DNA of 64,000 nt from Corynebacterium sp. P4-C1. GTDB taxonomy: Bacteria > Actinomycetota > Actinomycetes > Mycobacteriales > Mycobacteriaceae. The DNA lies in assembly GCF_030503595.1 (NCBI RefSeq), contig NZ_CP129966.1:310001-374000 (forward strand). Reading direction: 5' to 3'. The position numbers and the translations under genes were made by a program. Below are positions 46,131 to 55,907 of this stretch, in pieces. Each line of letters opens with the position of its first letter. Position 1 is the first letter of the stretch. Under the pieces are notes generated by a model. The model made no database searches and was not told where the DNA came from. It worked only from the letters and a program-made list of their open reading frames with translations.

Positions 46131-47576
46131 CTAGCACTCCGTGATGTTCACAGGGAAGCCGAGTTGGACGGCGAGGCCGCCGACGGAGGTTTCCTTGTAC
46201 TTCGTCATCATGTCGCGGCCCGTGGCGGCCATAGTCTCGACGACATCGTCGAGGGAGACGATGTTGGTGCCGTCACCCCACTTGGCCAGGCGAGCGGCGT
46301 TGATGGCTTTCACGGCGCCGATGGCGTTGCGCTCGATGCACGGGACCTGCACCAGTCCACCGACCGGATCGCAGGTGAGGCCAAGATTGTGCTCCAGGGC
46401 GATCTCAGCGGCGTTCTCCACTTGGGCCGGTGTGCCGCCCAAAATAGCGCACATGCCGGCGGCGGCCATGGCGGACGCGGAGCCGACCTCGCCTTGGCAG
46501 CCGACCTCGGCGCCGGAGATGGAGGCATTGGTTTTGATGATCGCCCCGACAGCGCCGGCAGTGAGCAGGAATTCCCGGGCGCGCTCAGGAGTGAAATCCG
46601 GCGTGAAATCGCGGCAGTAGTGCATGACAGCCGGGATGATGCCGGCGGCGCCGTTGGTCGGAGCTGTGACCACGCGGCCGTGGGCGGCGTTCTCCTCGTT
46701 GACGGCCAAAGCGTAGAGGTTCACCCACTCCATGGCGTCGAGGCCCTCGGAGCTGTGGCGTTGCTGCTCGCTGGTGAGCATGGCGTGCATGCGGGGCGCG
46801 CGGCGGCGGACATTGAGGCCGCCGGGGAGGGAACCGTCGGTGGTGATGCCGTTCTTCACGCACTCCTGCATGACGGACCAGACGTTGTCGAGGTGTGCGG
46901 TGTACTCGGTCTCTCCGTTGGCCAGACGCTCATTGTGGGCCATGACCTCGGCGATGCTCAGGCCTGTGCGGTCGCAGACTGCGAGCAGGTCTGCGGAGGA
47001 ATCGTAGGCGTAGGTGCCGTCGTCATGGTCGGTGCTGGAACCATCCTTCTCTCCTTCGGCCTCGGCGACGGCGGTGGCAGCGGCGATGCCGGTGGCGGCG
47101 CCCTCTTCGACGGCCTCGTTCATCTCTGCACGGTCCATGATGAACCCGCCGCCGACGGAGTAATACTCGTTGCGGCTGGCCAGACGCGTGCCTTGAGCAT
47201 CCCAGGCATCGAAGATGAGGCAGTTGGGGTGCTCGGCGACCGGCTTCGGGTTGAAGGTCAGCTCGTACGCGACGCTGCCGTCGGGTCCGGAGATGGTGCC
47301 CTTGGCAGGGATGGGGGTGCCGGGGACAGGCTCGACGGTCTGGTCGGTGGTCAGGGGAGTGTAGCCCACCAAGCCCAGGAGGACAGCGCGGTCGGTGCCG
47401 TGTCCGACGCCGGTGGCGGCGAGGGATCCACGCAGTTCAATGTGGACTTCTGCGGGGACGACGCCGAGCTTGTCGACGAAAGCAGCACTGGCGCGCATCG
47501 GGCCGACCGTGTGGGATGACGACGGCCCGATGCCGATGCTGAACAGGTCGATGACGCTGACACGGTGCGAACTCAT
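46131..47576 (-). CDS. sdaA: L-serine dehydratase (4Fe-4S, single chain)
   Basis: 481 aa. Beta domain start [19 protein letters not shown], alpha domain with [33 protein letters not shown] and the C-terminal NITEC, whose Cys sits in the active site of this family. Deaminates serine to pyruvate and ammonia. Divergent from the ABC transporter operon. Confidence 0.95.
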   Translation of the reverse strand: MSSHRVSVIDLFSIGIGPSSSHTVGPMRASAAFVDKLGVVPAEVHIELRGSLAATGVGHGTDRAVLLGLVGYTPLTTDQTVEPVPGTPIPAKGTISGPDGSVAYELTFNPKPVAEHPNCLIFDAWDAQGTRLASRNEYYSVGGGFIMDRAEMNEAVEEGAATGIAAATAVAEAEGEKDGSSTDHDDGTYAYDSSADLLAVCDRTGLSIAEVMAHNERLANGETEYTAHLDNVWSVMQECVKNGITTDGSLPGGLNVRRRAPRMHAMLTSEQQRHSSEGLDAMEWVNLYALAVNEENAAHGRVVTAPTNGAAGIIPAVMHYCRDFTPDFTPERAREFLLTAGAVGAIIKTNASISGAEVGCQGEVGSASAMAAAGMCAILGGTPAQVENAAEIALEHNLGLTCDPVGGLVQVPCIERNAIGAVKAINAARLAKWGDGTNIVSLDDVVETMAATGRDMMTKYKETSVGGLAVQLGFPVNITEC

Positions 47577-47630
47577 GCACCCGAGGATAAGCGCGGGGGT
47601 ATCGGTCTACCAACCCTAAAGCGGGTCGCC

Positions 47631-47659
47631 TTTTTCGGGCAGACAGCCAGTGTTAGGGT
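47631..47659 (+). promoter_or_regulatory. Promoter of the sugar ABC operon (-35 TTTTTC, -10 TAGGGT)
   Basis: Hexamers 17 bases apart, about 60 bases before the ATPase start at 47721. Confidence 0.45.
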
Positions 47660-47720
47660 CAATCTAAGGTTTGAATCAGAAAATCCGCTGGATTCGTGCC
47701 GGCCGACAGAGGAGAAACAC

Positions 47721-48839
47721 ATGGCAACAGTGACCTATGACAAGGCGACGAGGATTTATCCGAAGGCGGTTAAACCGAGCGTCGATAAGCTTGATCTTGA
47801 AATCGCGGACGGCGAGTTCCTCGTCCTCGTCGGGCCCTCCGGCTCCGGCAAGTCCACCGCGCTGCGCATGCTCGCGGGTCTGGAGGAGACCAACGAGGGC
47901 CGCATCCTGATCGGGGACCGCGACGTGACCAACGAGTCCCCGAAAGACCGTGACATCGCGATGGTCTTCCAGAATTACGCGCTCTACCCACACATGACAG
48001 TGCGCGAGAACATGGGCTTCGCCCTGAAGATCGCGGGCATGGAGAAGGGCGACATCGACCGCCGCGTCGAGGAGGCCGCGAAGACCCTCGACCTGACTGA
48101 GTACCTCGACCGCAAGCCGAAGGCTCTCTCCGGCGGCCAGCGCCAGCGCGTGGCCATGGGACGCGCAATCGTGCGCGAACCGCAGGTCTTCCTCATGGAC
48201 GAGCCGCTGTCCAACCTCGACGCGAAGCTGCGTGTGCAGACTCGCACCCAGATTGCGAGCCTGCAGCGCCGCATGAACGTGACCACCATCTACGTCACCC
48301 ACGACCAGACCGAGGCGCTGACCATGGGCGACCGCATCGCCGTGCTCAACTTCGGCGTGCTGCAGCAGGTGGGCACCCCGCGCGAGTTGTACGAGCGTCC
48401 GGACAACGTATTCGTCGCCGGCTTCATCGGCTCTCCGGCGATGAACTTGTCCACCTTCAACGTCGAGGGCAATGTGGCCAAGCTCGGCGGCGCCTTAATC
48501 CCGTTGGCGCCCGAGTACGTCGCGGCGCTAACGCCGGAAGACAACAACCAGATCATCCTCGGCTTCCGCCCGGAGGCACTCACCGTCGTGCCGGACACCA
48601 CCGAGCACACCGTGCCCATCGAGGTGGACTTTACCGAGGAGCTCGGCTCCGATTCCTACCTCTACGGCCACCTCGTCGGCGGGGAATGGCGCGAGGAGGG
48701 CTCCGACGATTCCGCTGCGGGGCAGATCGTTGTGCGCGTTGCACCTATGTCCGGGATCAAGGGCGGCGACATCATCCACGTCACCGTCAACGAAGGTGGC
48801 CTGCACGCGTTCTCCAAGGCCACCGGGAACAGGATCTAA
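47721..48839 (+). CDS. musK: Sugar ABC transporter ATP-binding protein (MusK/MsmK-like)
   Basis: 372 aa from ATG at 47721 (GAGGAG upstream). Walker A GPSGSGKST, Q-loop VFQNYALYPHM, signature LSGGQRQRVAMGRA, Walker B VFLMDEPLSNLDAKL, switch His in VTHDQTEA, then a TOBE regulatory domain. Typical MalK-group ATPase. The whole operon matches the MusEFGK2I maltose uptake locus of C. glutamicum; the symbol rests on that context. Confidence 0.88.
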   Translation: MATVTYDKATRIYPKAVKPSVDKLDLEIADGEFLVLVGPSGSGKSTALRMLAGLEETNEGRILIGDRDVTNESPKDRDIAMVFQNYALYPHMTVRENMGFALKIAGMEKGDIDRRVEEAAKTLDLTEYLDRKPKALSGGQRQRVAMGRAIVREPQVFLMDEPLSNLDAKLRVQTRTQIASLQRRMNVTTIYVTHDQTEALTMGDRIAVLNFGVLQQVGTPRELYERPDNVFVAGFIGSPAMNLSTFNVEGNVAKLGGALIPLAPEYVAALTPEDNNQIILGFRPEALTVVPDTTEHTVPIEVDFTEELGSDSYLYGHLVGGEWREEGSDDSAAGQIVVRVAPMSGIKGGDIIHVTVNEGGLHAFSKATGNRI

Positions 48840-48892
48840 CCGGCGCCCCGGAGGGGCAGCCGCGCAGCAAGGAGGCTGAAAAGCTCAAAGCC

Positions 48893-50173
48893 ATGTCCGA
48901 GAAGATGAGTGTCCAGTCGCCGGCGTATGCCGAAGTGCTGCTTGGCCTGCCCTGGGCAATTCCTCTCGCCGAATGGCCGAGCGAGCTGCTCGCCGCCTTC
49001 CCGCGTGGCATTTCCCGCCACACCGTGCGCCTCATCGCAGCGGGCGGCATGGCGCTGGCCATCAAGGAGATCGGCGAGTCTGTCGCATACCACGAGTACC
49101 GCATGCTGAAAAAGCTGCGCGACCTCGACATTCCCTGTGTGAAGCCGGTGGCGGTCATCGCGCACCGCACGAACGACAGCCGCGACGAAGAGCTCACTCC
49201 ATGCCTGGTCACTGAGCATCTCGAGTTCTCCTTGCCGTACCGTGACGTGTTCAGCCGGTCGCTCGGCCCCGAGACGGTGAACAAGCTCATCCGCGCGCTC
49301 GCGGTGTTGCTCGTTCGCCTGCACCTGGTCAATTTCTACTGGGGCGATGTGTCGCTGTCGAACACTCTCTTCTGCCGCGATGCCGACGAATTCTCCGCGT
49401 ATCTCGTCGACGCGGAGACAGGGGAGTTCCACGAGCCACTCTCGCAGGGGCGCAGGCTTTACGACGTCGAGGTCGCCCGCGTCAACATCATCGGCGAGCT
49501 CATGGACCTCCAAGCAGGCGGACTCATCGACGCCGATGTCGATGTCATCGCCCTCGGCAACGCCGTCGACGCCACCTACCACGAACTGTGGAGCCTGATG
49601 ACGGATGAACTCGTCGTGGAAGGCGATGCGTTCGGCAAGATCGCGGAGCGCATCGAGAAGATCAACTCGCTGGGCTTCGACAGCGGCGAGACCGAAATCA
49701 GCCACGAGACCCGCCGCAATCCCGACGGCAGTTCCGCCGACATCTACCGAGTCAACATCGAGCCTGCGGTGTTCTCCACCGGCTTCCACCGCCGCAAGCT
49801 CAAGCAGCTCACCGGGTTGGACGTCCAGGACCGCCAGGCGCAGCGCCTGCTGGGGGAAATGGAGGTCTACCGGGCCCTTCACCACGAAGGCGCAGTGTCC
49901 TTGGAGGAGGTCGCGCTCGACTGGCTGGTCAACCGGTACGAACCAGTCGTCGCCCTGACTCCGTCCGCTCTGCGCAAGAAGCTGGAACCCCCGCAGGTCT
50001 TCCACGAGATCTTGGACCACCGCTGGTTCATTTCTGAGAACGAGCAGCGCTACGTGCGTCTCGACGAGGCCGCGGAATCCTACTTCCGCACCATCCTTCC
50101 CGACCGTCCGGACGAGGCCCGCATCTACACCGCGAACGAGACCGCCTGGCCGGAGAACAACGATTTTTCCTGA
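48893..50173 (+). CDS. DUF4032 protein with kinase-like fold
   Basis: 426 aa from ATG at 48893 (AAGGAGG is 18 bases upstream; ATG at 48905 is an alternative). Protein-kinase/APH-like elements: Lys in GGMALAIKEIGES, catalytic-loop-like LHLVNFYWGDVSLSNTLF (D...N) and metal Asp in YLVDAETGEF; a helical DUF4032 C-terminal region follows (TGLDVQDRQAQRLLGEME). It is placed between the ATPase and binding protein of the sugar transporter. Activity and substrate are unknown. Confidence 0.8.
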   Translation: MSEKMSVQSPAYAEVLLGLPWAIPLAEWPSELLAAFPRGISRHTVRLIAAGGMALAIKEIGESVAYHEYRMLKKLRDLDIPCVKPVAVIAHRTNDSRDEELTPCLVTEHLEFSLPYRDVFSRSLGPETVNKLIRALAVLLVRLHLVNFYWGDVSLSNTLFCRDADEFSAYLVDAETGEFHEPLSQGRRLYDVEVARVNIIGELMDLQAGGLIDADVDVIALGNAVDATYHELWSLMTDELVVEGDAFGKIAERIEKINSLGFDSGETEISHETRRNPDGSSADIYRVNIEPAVFSTGFHRRKLKQLTGLDVQDRQAQRLLGEMEVYRALHHEGAVSLEEVALDWLVNRYEPVVALTPSALRKKLEPPQVFHEILDHRWFISENEQRYVRLDEAAESYFRTILPDRPDEARIYTANETAWPENNDFS

Positions 50174-50216
50174 TTCACAACGACACAGACCACCTACGAA
50201 GAACGAGGTACAAACC

Positions 50217-51560
50217 ATGCAACCGATCACCCGAGCACTAGCGGCCGTAGCCGCGGTCGGGTTGAGTGCGTCGCTTCTGACCGCGTGCGGGCAGAACAAC
50301 GGACCAAACGTGTACTACCTGAACTTCAAGCCGGAACAGGCCAAGCAGTTCGAGGCGATCGCCGAGGAGTACACCGCCCAGACCGGCATCCCCGTCAAGA
50401 TCGTCACCGCGGCATCCGGCTCCTACATGCAGACGTTGAAGGCGGAAATGGCGAAATCCAACGCCCCGACGCTGTTCCAGATCAACGGTCAGGAAGGGTA
50501 CGGTATCTGGAAGGACTACTTGGCCGACTTGTCCGACTACGAGATCACCGGGGCACTGAAGGACGACGCCCAACCGATCACCAACGCCGAAGGCCAAGTC
50601 GTGGGAATTCCCTTTGCGATGGAGGGCTTCGGCATCCTCTACAACGAGGAGATCATGGACAAATACTTCGCTCTGCCGGACGCGAAAGTCGGTTCCATGG
50701 AGGAGCTCAATTCCTTCGCAGACCTCAAGGCCGTCGCCGAAGACATGCAGGCGCGCAAAGAGGAATTGGGGATCGAAGGCGTCTTCGCGTCCACCTCGCT
50801 CGGTGCGGGCGAGGAGTGGCGCTGGACGAACCACCTGATGAACGGACCGATCCACTACGAGGTCGAGGATCGCGGCATCAAGGATTTCTCGGACATGGCC
50901 GAGTTCGAATTCACCTACGGGGACAACTACCGCAACCTGTTCGACCTGTACCTGCAGAATTCCACCGTGAAGCCGTCGCTGGCGTCCGCCCGCGCGGTGT
51001 CCGACTCGATGGCGGAATTCGCCAGCGGCAAGGCCGCCATGGTCCAGAACGGAAGCTGGGCCTGGGGCCAGATCTCCGGTGAGGGCGGCAACGTGGTCAA
51101 GGAAGACAAGCTCAAGTTCATGCCCATGTACATGGGGTTGCCGAACGAGGAGAACGTCGGCCTCAACGTGGGCACCGAGAACTTCCTCTCCGTCAACAAC
51201 AAGGCTAGCGAGGAAGATCAGAAAGCCACCCGCGACTTCCTCAACTGGTTGTTCCTTTCCGAACGCGGCAAGGAACTCGTCGTCAACGATCTCGGCTTCA
51301 TCGCCCCGTTCACGAACTACGGCAACGAAGACGTGCCGGATGACCCGCTGGCCCGCCAGGTGCAGGAAGCCTTGAGCGACACGGAGACCGAGTCGCTTCC
51401 GTGGGACTTCCAATACACACCGAACCAGCAGTTCCGCGACCTCTACGGCCAGAACCTCGCTCAGTACGCCAACGGCAACCTCACCTGGGAGCAGCTGGTG
51501 GACAAGCTCAAGGAGGACTGGGCTTACGAGATGGCCAACCAGATCGAATTGCTCAACTAG
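50217..51560 (+). CDS. musE: Sugar ABC transporter substrate-binding lipoprotein (MusE-like)
   Basis: 447 aa. Lipoprotein signal with lipobox LLTAC (Cys24), then a family 1 solute-binding fold: AGSYMQTLKAEMAKSN-like N-lobe (SGSYMQTLKAEM), FQINGQEGYGIWKDY, GIPFAMEGFGILYN and the hinge TENFLSVNN. Binds an oligosaccharide, probably maltose or maltodextrin by context. Confidence 0.85.
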   Translation: MQPITRALAAVAAVGLSASLLTACGQNNGPNVYYLNFKPEQAKQFEAIAEEYTAQTGIPVKIVTAASGSYMQTLKAEMAKSNAPTLFQINGQEGYGIWKDYLADLSDYEITGALKDDAQPITNAEGQVVGIPFAMEGFGILYNEEIMDKYFALPDAKVGSMEELNSFADLKAVAEDMQARKEELGIEGVFASTSLGAGEEWRWTNHLMNGPIHYEVEDRGIKDFSDMAEFEFTYGDNYRNLFDLYLQNSTVKPSLASARAVSDSMAEFASGKAAMVQNGSWAWGQISGEGGNVVKEDKLKFMPMYMGLPNEENVGLNVGTENFLSVNNKASEEDQKATRDFLNWLFLSERGKELVVNDLGFIAPFTNYGNEDVPDDPLARQVQEALSDTETESLPWDFQYTPNQQFRDLYGQNLAQYANGNLTWEQLVDKLKEDWAYEMANQIELLN

Positions 51561-51586
51561 CCGGGAGCGACGAAGAGGACCACATC

Positions 51587-52432
51587 ATGCAAGAAACACT
51601 GAAGAAATACTTCCCGATCTTCGTGCTGCCGACGCTCATCGCATTCGGCATCGCGTTTTTCGTGCCGTTCCTCGTCGGTACGGCACTGTCTTTCACTGAA
51701 TTCACCACCATCACCGACGCAACCTGGGTCGGCCTGGACAACTACAGCCGCGTGTTCACCGAGCGCGAAGGCTTCGTCTCTGCGCTGCTGTTCACGATCG
51801 CTGTGGCCGTGGTGTCCATCATCACCGTCAACATCATCGCGTTCGCCATCGCGTGGACGCTGACGCGGAAGCTGCGCGGCACCAATTTCTTCCGCACGGT
51901 GTTCTTCATGCCGAACCTGATCGGCGGCATCGTGCTCGGCTACACCTGGCAGTCCATGATCAACGCGGTCCTGGCCAATTACGAGACGACCATCTCTGCC
52001 GACTGGCGCTTCGGCTACGCCGGCCTGATCATCCTGATGAACTGGCAGTTGATCGGCTACATGATGATCATTTACATCGCCGGACTGCAGAACGTCCCGC
52101 AGGAGCTCATCGAAGCCGCGGAGATCGACGGGGTGTCCAAGTGGGAGGAGCTGCGCCACGTCACCATCCCGCTGATGATGCCGTCGATCACCATCTGTCT
52201 GTTTCTGACGCTGTCGAACACGTTCAAGGTCTACGACCAGAACTTGGCGCTCACTGACGGCGCCCCCGGCGGCCAAACCGAGATGGTCGCCCTCAACATC
52301 GTCAAGACCATGTTCAACCGGGTGGGTGCCGAGGGCGTCGGCCAGGCGAAGGCAGTGATCTTCGTCGTCGTGGTCGTCGTCATCGCAATGTTCCAGCTGC
52401 GCGCCACCCGCAGCAGGGAAGTGGAGGCATAA
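51587..52432 (+). CDS. musF: Sugar ABC transporter permease (MusF-like)
   Basis: 281 aa from ATG at 51587 (GAAGAGGA upstream). Six helices; the EAA loop reads EAAEIDGVSKWEELRHVTIPLM. MalF-type half without the large extra loop. 26 bases after the binding protein gene. Confidence 0.88.
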   Translation: MQETLKKYFPIFVLPTLIAFGIAFFVPFLVGTALSFTEFTTITDATWVGLDNYSRVFTEREGFVSALLFTIAVAVVSIITVNIIAFAIAWTLTRKLRGTNFFRTVFFMPNLIGGIVLGYTWQSMINAVLANYETTISADWRFGYAGLIILMNWQLIGYMMIIYIAGLQNVPQELIEAAEIDGVSKWEELRHVTIPLMMPSITICLFLTLSNTFKVYDQNLALTDGAPGGQTEMVALNIVKTMFNRVGAEGVGQAKAVIFVVVVVVIAMFQLRATRSREVEA

Positions 52433-52435
52433 ATA

Positions 52436-53365
52436 ATGACTACGAGTATCAAAGCCAGCAAACAGGCCGAACCGGCGCAGGCCGCGGCCAAGCGGAACCG
52501 TGGGAGCCGCAAGAACGACGATGAATCGACTGTTTCCGGCGGCGCGAAGGCGCTCATCTACGCGGTGTTGATCTTCCTCACCGTCGTGTTCTTGGGCCCG
52601 ATCTTCTTCATCCTGCTGAACTCGTTCAAGGATCGCTTCGCCATCTCCACCAATCCGTTCGCCCTGCCGTTGGGCGAGCTGTGGGCCGGCCTGACGAACT
52701 ACGTCACCGGTGTCCAGGGTGAGGGTTTCGGGTGGGCGATCGTGTGGTCCTTCGTGATCACGATCAGCTCGGTAGTCGCCGTGGTGTTCTTCTCCGCGAT
52801 GACCGCCTACTACATCACCCGTGTGAAGACGTGGTGGACGAGCGCCCTTTACTACGCATTCGTGTTCTCCATGGTCATTCCGTTCCAAATGGTGATGTTC
52901 CCGACCGTGGTCATCGCCGACCGACTCGGCTTGGCCAACCCGCTCGGCATGGTGGTGCTCTACCTGGGCTTCGGTTCGGGCCTGTCGGTGTTCATGTTCT
53001 CCGGCTTCATCAAGTCAATCCCGCTGGAGATCGAAGAAGCCGCACATATCGACGGCTGCTCCCCGCTGTCCACCTTCTTCCGCGTGGTCATGCCGATGCT
53101 GAAACCTACCGCCATCACCGTGGCCATCTTGAACGCGATGTGGATCTGGAACGACTACCTCCTGCCGTACCTGGTTATCGGTCTGTCCACCCCGTACCGC
53201 ACCATCCCGGTCGTGATCCAGCAGTTCATCGGGTCGCAGGGTGACCGCGATCTGGGCGCGATGATGGCCATGCTGGTGCTGGCGATCACCCCGATCATCA
53301 TCTTCTACGTCTCCGCGCAGAAGCACATTATCGAGGGCGTGGCCGCTGGCGCGGTGAAGGGCTAG
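52436..53365 (+). CDS. musG: Sugar ABC transporter permease (MusG-like)
   Basis: 309 aa. Long Lys-rich cytoplasmic N-terminus (about 35 residues), six helices, EAA loop EEAAHIDGCSPLSTFF. MalG-type partner; ATG 3 bases after the musF-like stop. Confidence 0.88.
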   Translation: MTTSIKASKQAEPAQAAAKRNRGSRKNDDESTVSGGAKALIYAVLIFLTVVFLGPIFFILLNSFKDRFAISTNPFALPLGELWAGLTNYVTGVQGEGFGWAIVWSFVITISSVVAVVFFSAMTAYYITRVKTWWTSALYYAFVFSMVIPFQMVMFPTVVIADRLGLANPLGMVVLYLGFGSGLSVFMFSGFIKSIPLEIEEAAHIDGCSPLSTFFRVVMPMLKPTAITVAILNAMWIWNDYLLPYLVIGLSTPYRTIPVVIQQFIGSQGDRDLGAMMAMLVLAITPIIIFYVSAQKHIIEGVAAGAVKG

Positions 53366-53391
53366 CGCCCCACGGCGCCGGTGAGGCAGAC

Positions 53392-54045
53392 ATGCAGGTG
53401 TTCAACCCGGATTCGAAGTTCATGGCGGCGTTCACGATGCTGGCCGACATCGTGATCGTCAACATGCTCTTGGTGGTCACGTCACTACCTGTGGTCACCG
53501 GTGGTGCCGCCCTGCGGGCCGCCAACGCCGTGGTCGGGGACATGGTGCAGGGGAGAGGTTCACGGCCCGGGCTAGCGTTCATCCGTCAGCTGACACACGC
53601 GTGGAAGCCTGCAACTTTCTACTGGCTGATCCTCCTGGCCGCCGGGGCGTTTCTCACGTACCAGCAGTTCGTCGTCTTTCAGGCCGGCATCGATGGGGCA
53701 GCGCTCACCGTGATTCAAGCGCTCGCCTTGGCGGGGGCGTTCATCATCGCCGGGATCAGCGTGTGGTTCTTCGCTCTGGCATCTGTCGGTACGGGCAGCA
53801 CAGGTGCCGGCAGGTCTCCTGCTCCGGGATTTGCCCAGCTCGCCGCATTGTCGATCCAGCACACATTCCGATTCCTCGGCCGCACCGTAGCCGCGGTGGC
53901 GGTGGTGGCCGGGGCGGTGTGGGTCGTCGTCAAGCTGCCTCTCGCTTTCTCGGTGCCGCTGGTGTTCTTCTTCGGGCCTGCGGCGGCGCTGTATCTCGTG
54001 CGGCTCGTACTGGCGGCGCCACTCGGACAGGAGCTGGGGGACTAA
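53392..54045 (+). CDS. musI: DUF624 (YesL-type) membrane protein, MusI-like
   Basis: 217 aa, five hydrophobic segments, DUF624 start VFNPDSKFMAAFTMLADIV. YesL-type proteins accompany carbohydrate ABC transporters, and in C. glutamicum a membrane protein MusI in this position is needed for maltose uptake. Last gene of the operon. Confidence 0.75.
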   Translation: MQVFNPDSKFMAAFTMLADIVIVNMLLVVTSLPVVTGGAALRAANAVVGDMVQGRGSRPGLAFIRQLTHAWKPATFYWLILLAAGAFLTYQQFVVFQAGIDGAALTVIQALALAGAFIIAGISVWFFALASVGTGSTGAGRSPAPGFAQLAALSIQHTFRFLGRTVAAVAVVAGAVWVVVKLPLAFSVPLVFFFGPAAALYLVRLVLAAPLGQELGD

Positions 54046-54100
54046 AGACCGGGCTCAGGTAGGTGTTCGGTCCTGCCGGTATATGGGTGAGTTTGGGGGC

Positions 54101-54228
54101 GGGTCTGGGGGCTGGTGAATCTGTTGTCGTAGCCGGCATGGCTCGAAGCTTATAAGCGCTGTTCAAGGAGTTTTGAAGCCCCACGGCCTGCGACCGAAAT
54201 ATGAACAGATTCACCAGGAGCCAGAACC
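54101..54228. repeat. 128-bp element with 25-bp imperfect terminal inverted repeats (MITE-like)
   Basis: Arms 54101-54125 and 54204-54228 match as inverted repeats at 21-22 of 25 positions, with a perfect 14-bp inner block CTGGTGAATCTGTT. The 78 bp between is non-coding. No target duplication could be fixed. Lies between convergent genes, so it could also act as a terminator. Confidence 0.55.
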
Positions 54229-54255
54229 GAGGCCTGTGCTGAAAACTGTCGCGGG

Positions 54256-55002
54256 CTAGACAGCGTCGAAAAGCGCGGGAAGGTTCGACGGCGTGACGAC
54301 GCACAGCGGCTGCTGGTTGTCGTGCCCGTGCTCGGTGATGATGACTAAGCGCGGCAAGGTCTGCTTCGCACAGGGGGATGTGAGCGCGGCGATGACCTCT
54401 GCCGCGGTGGACGTCCGGGGAAGGAAAACAGCCTGGTCCTTGCGCTCGTTGAAGGTGAGGAGGTTGCGGATCTGCGGGTGGCGGACCGTGTCGTCGCCGT
54501 TGAGCTCGGACGCGAGCCAGCGGGCGATCGTGTTCGTGGTCAGCACACCGACGCACTGCTTGCCCTCGTAGATCGGGAACTGGGAGATGCCGGTGTCGCG
54601 GATCACGTGGAGCGCCTCGTGCACGTCCTCGTCGGGAGAGAACGTGATCACGTCTTGGTGCCCGATGACGTCGGTGGCCAGCGGCGGGTCGAGGAGCTGG
54701 TCGCGGATCGCCTCGATCTCCGCCACGGTCTCGGGCAGCGGCTCGGCGATGGGGCGGAAGTCCTGGTACTCACCGTGGCTGATCGCGTTGCGCAGGCCCG
54801 CGAACTCTTTGAGGTCGTTGGCCTGGGCGGTCGTGACGATGTGGCGTTTCTCGGCTTTGGAGACCATCCAGTTGAAGCTGTCGGACTTCTTAGCGTCCAG
54901 AGCTGAACGCAGAAATCCCTCAATCTCGTTGAACGCCGCGAGGAAGGGTACGGCTCGGTTGCGGGGTGCGCCGGTCTCCTCCGTGCTGGTCTCTCCTGTC
55001 AT
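54256..55002 (-). CDS. HEPN-like domain fused to CBS pair
   Basis: 248 aa from ATG at 55002. N-terminal helical part (about 15-95) contains FAGLRNAISHGEY, the R-x4-H motif of HEPN nucleases. Two CBS repeats follow (DVITFSPDEDVHEALHVIRDTGISQF in pieces; VFLPRTSTAAEVIAALTS). CBS pairs bind adenosine nucleotides, so nucleotide-controlled RNA cleavage is conceivable; the HEPN assignment is mine by motif. It follows the metallopeptidase gene by 14 bases. Confidence 0.7.
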   Translation of the reverse strand: MTGETSTEETGAPRNRAVPFLAAFNEIEGFLRSALDAKKSDSFNWMVSKAEKRHIVTTAQANDLKEFAGLRNAISHGEYQDFRPIAEPLPETVAEIEAIRDQLLDPPLATDVIGHQDVITFSPDEDVHEALHVIRDTGISQFPIYEGKQCVGVLTTNTIARWLASELNGDDTVRHPQIRNLLTFNERKDQAVFLPRTSTAAEVIAALTSPCAKQTLPRLVIITEHGHDNQQPLCVVTPSNLPALFDAV

Positions 55003-55016
55003 CGTTCCGGCGGCTT

Positions 55017-55907
55017 CTAGCCCTTGTACACGCCGCGGTTGAGGGTGTCGCACTTAGCCATGGAACCGCTGTCGTAGCCGGACATGAACGCCTGCTGGCG
55101 CTGTTCGGAGGAACCGTGCGTCCAGGCATCGGGGTTGACCTCACGGCCGGACTCTTGCTGGATGTGGTCGTCGCCGATCGCGCGGGCGGTGTCGATCGCC
55201 TGCTTGAGCTGGTCTTCGGTGATGGGCTCCAGCAAAGCATCCTCGCCCTTGTCGGCGCGGGAGGCCCAGATACCTGCGTAGCAGTCGGCCTGAAGCTCGA
55301 TTGCCACGGCCGCCGAGTCCTCGCCCGGGTTGTTGTAGTCGCTCAAGCCCAGCGTGCCTTCCAGCTGCTGGATGTGGTGGCCCCACTCGTGGGCGACGAC
55401 ATACATCTGCGACAAGGAACCGGAGCTGCCACCGAGTTGCTCGAGCTGTTTGAAGAAGCTGGTGTCGAGGTAGATGTGCTCGTCGCGCGGGCAGTAGAAC
55501 GGGCCAGTGCTTGACGACGCGTTGCCGCACCCGGTCTGCACACTGTTCTCGAACAGCCGCAGGCCGGGCTCGTGGTATTCGACATCGGCCTGCTCCGGGA
55601 GGACTGCCGGCCACACGATATTCAGCGAGTCGGCCATGGCGGCGGCACGACAGTCGGCGTACTCGTTTACGGCGCCGTCGGCACTGCAGTGCTCCAGCGA
55701 GTTCTCGCCGCTCTGCTCCTGGGCTTGCTGGCCGGAGTCGGTGGGGGTGAGTCCGCCGCCGCCAAGCAGCAGGTAGAGGGCGATGAGGACGAGCGTGCCG
55801 ATGCCGCCGCCACCGATCATGATGGGCATGCCGCCCCCGCCGCCGCGGGATCCCCGGCTTGTACTGACTCCACGCCCGGAAGGCGTCACACCGCTCTTGA
55901 AGGTCAT
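55017..55907 (-). CDS. Neutral zinc metallopeptidase family membrane protein (YpfJ-like)
   Basis: 296 aa from ATG at 55907, chosen because the family start MTFKSG lies there. Gly/Ser/Arg-rich N-terminus, one helix (GIGTLVLIALYLLL), then the peptidase domain with zinc motif VVAHEWGHHIQ (HExxH) near 193 and IELQADCYAGIWA supplying the third ligand. Same place beside aspS as in mycobacteria. Substrate unknown. Confidence 0.9.
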   Translation of the reverse strand: MTFKSGVTPSGRGVSTSRGSRGGGGGMPIMIGGGGIGTLVLIALYLLLGGGGLTPTDSGQQAQEQSGENSLEHCSADGAVNEYADCRAAAMADSLNIVWPAVLPEQADVEYHEPGLRLFENSVQTGCGNASSSTGPFYCPRDEHIYLDTSFFKQLEQLGGSSGSLSQMYVVAHEWGHHIQQLEGTLGLSDYNNPGEDSAAVAIELQADCYAGIWASRADKGEDALLEPITEDQLKQAIDTARAIGDDHIQQESGREVNPDAWTHGSSEQRQQAFMSGYDSGSMAKCDTLNRGVYKG

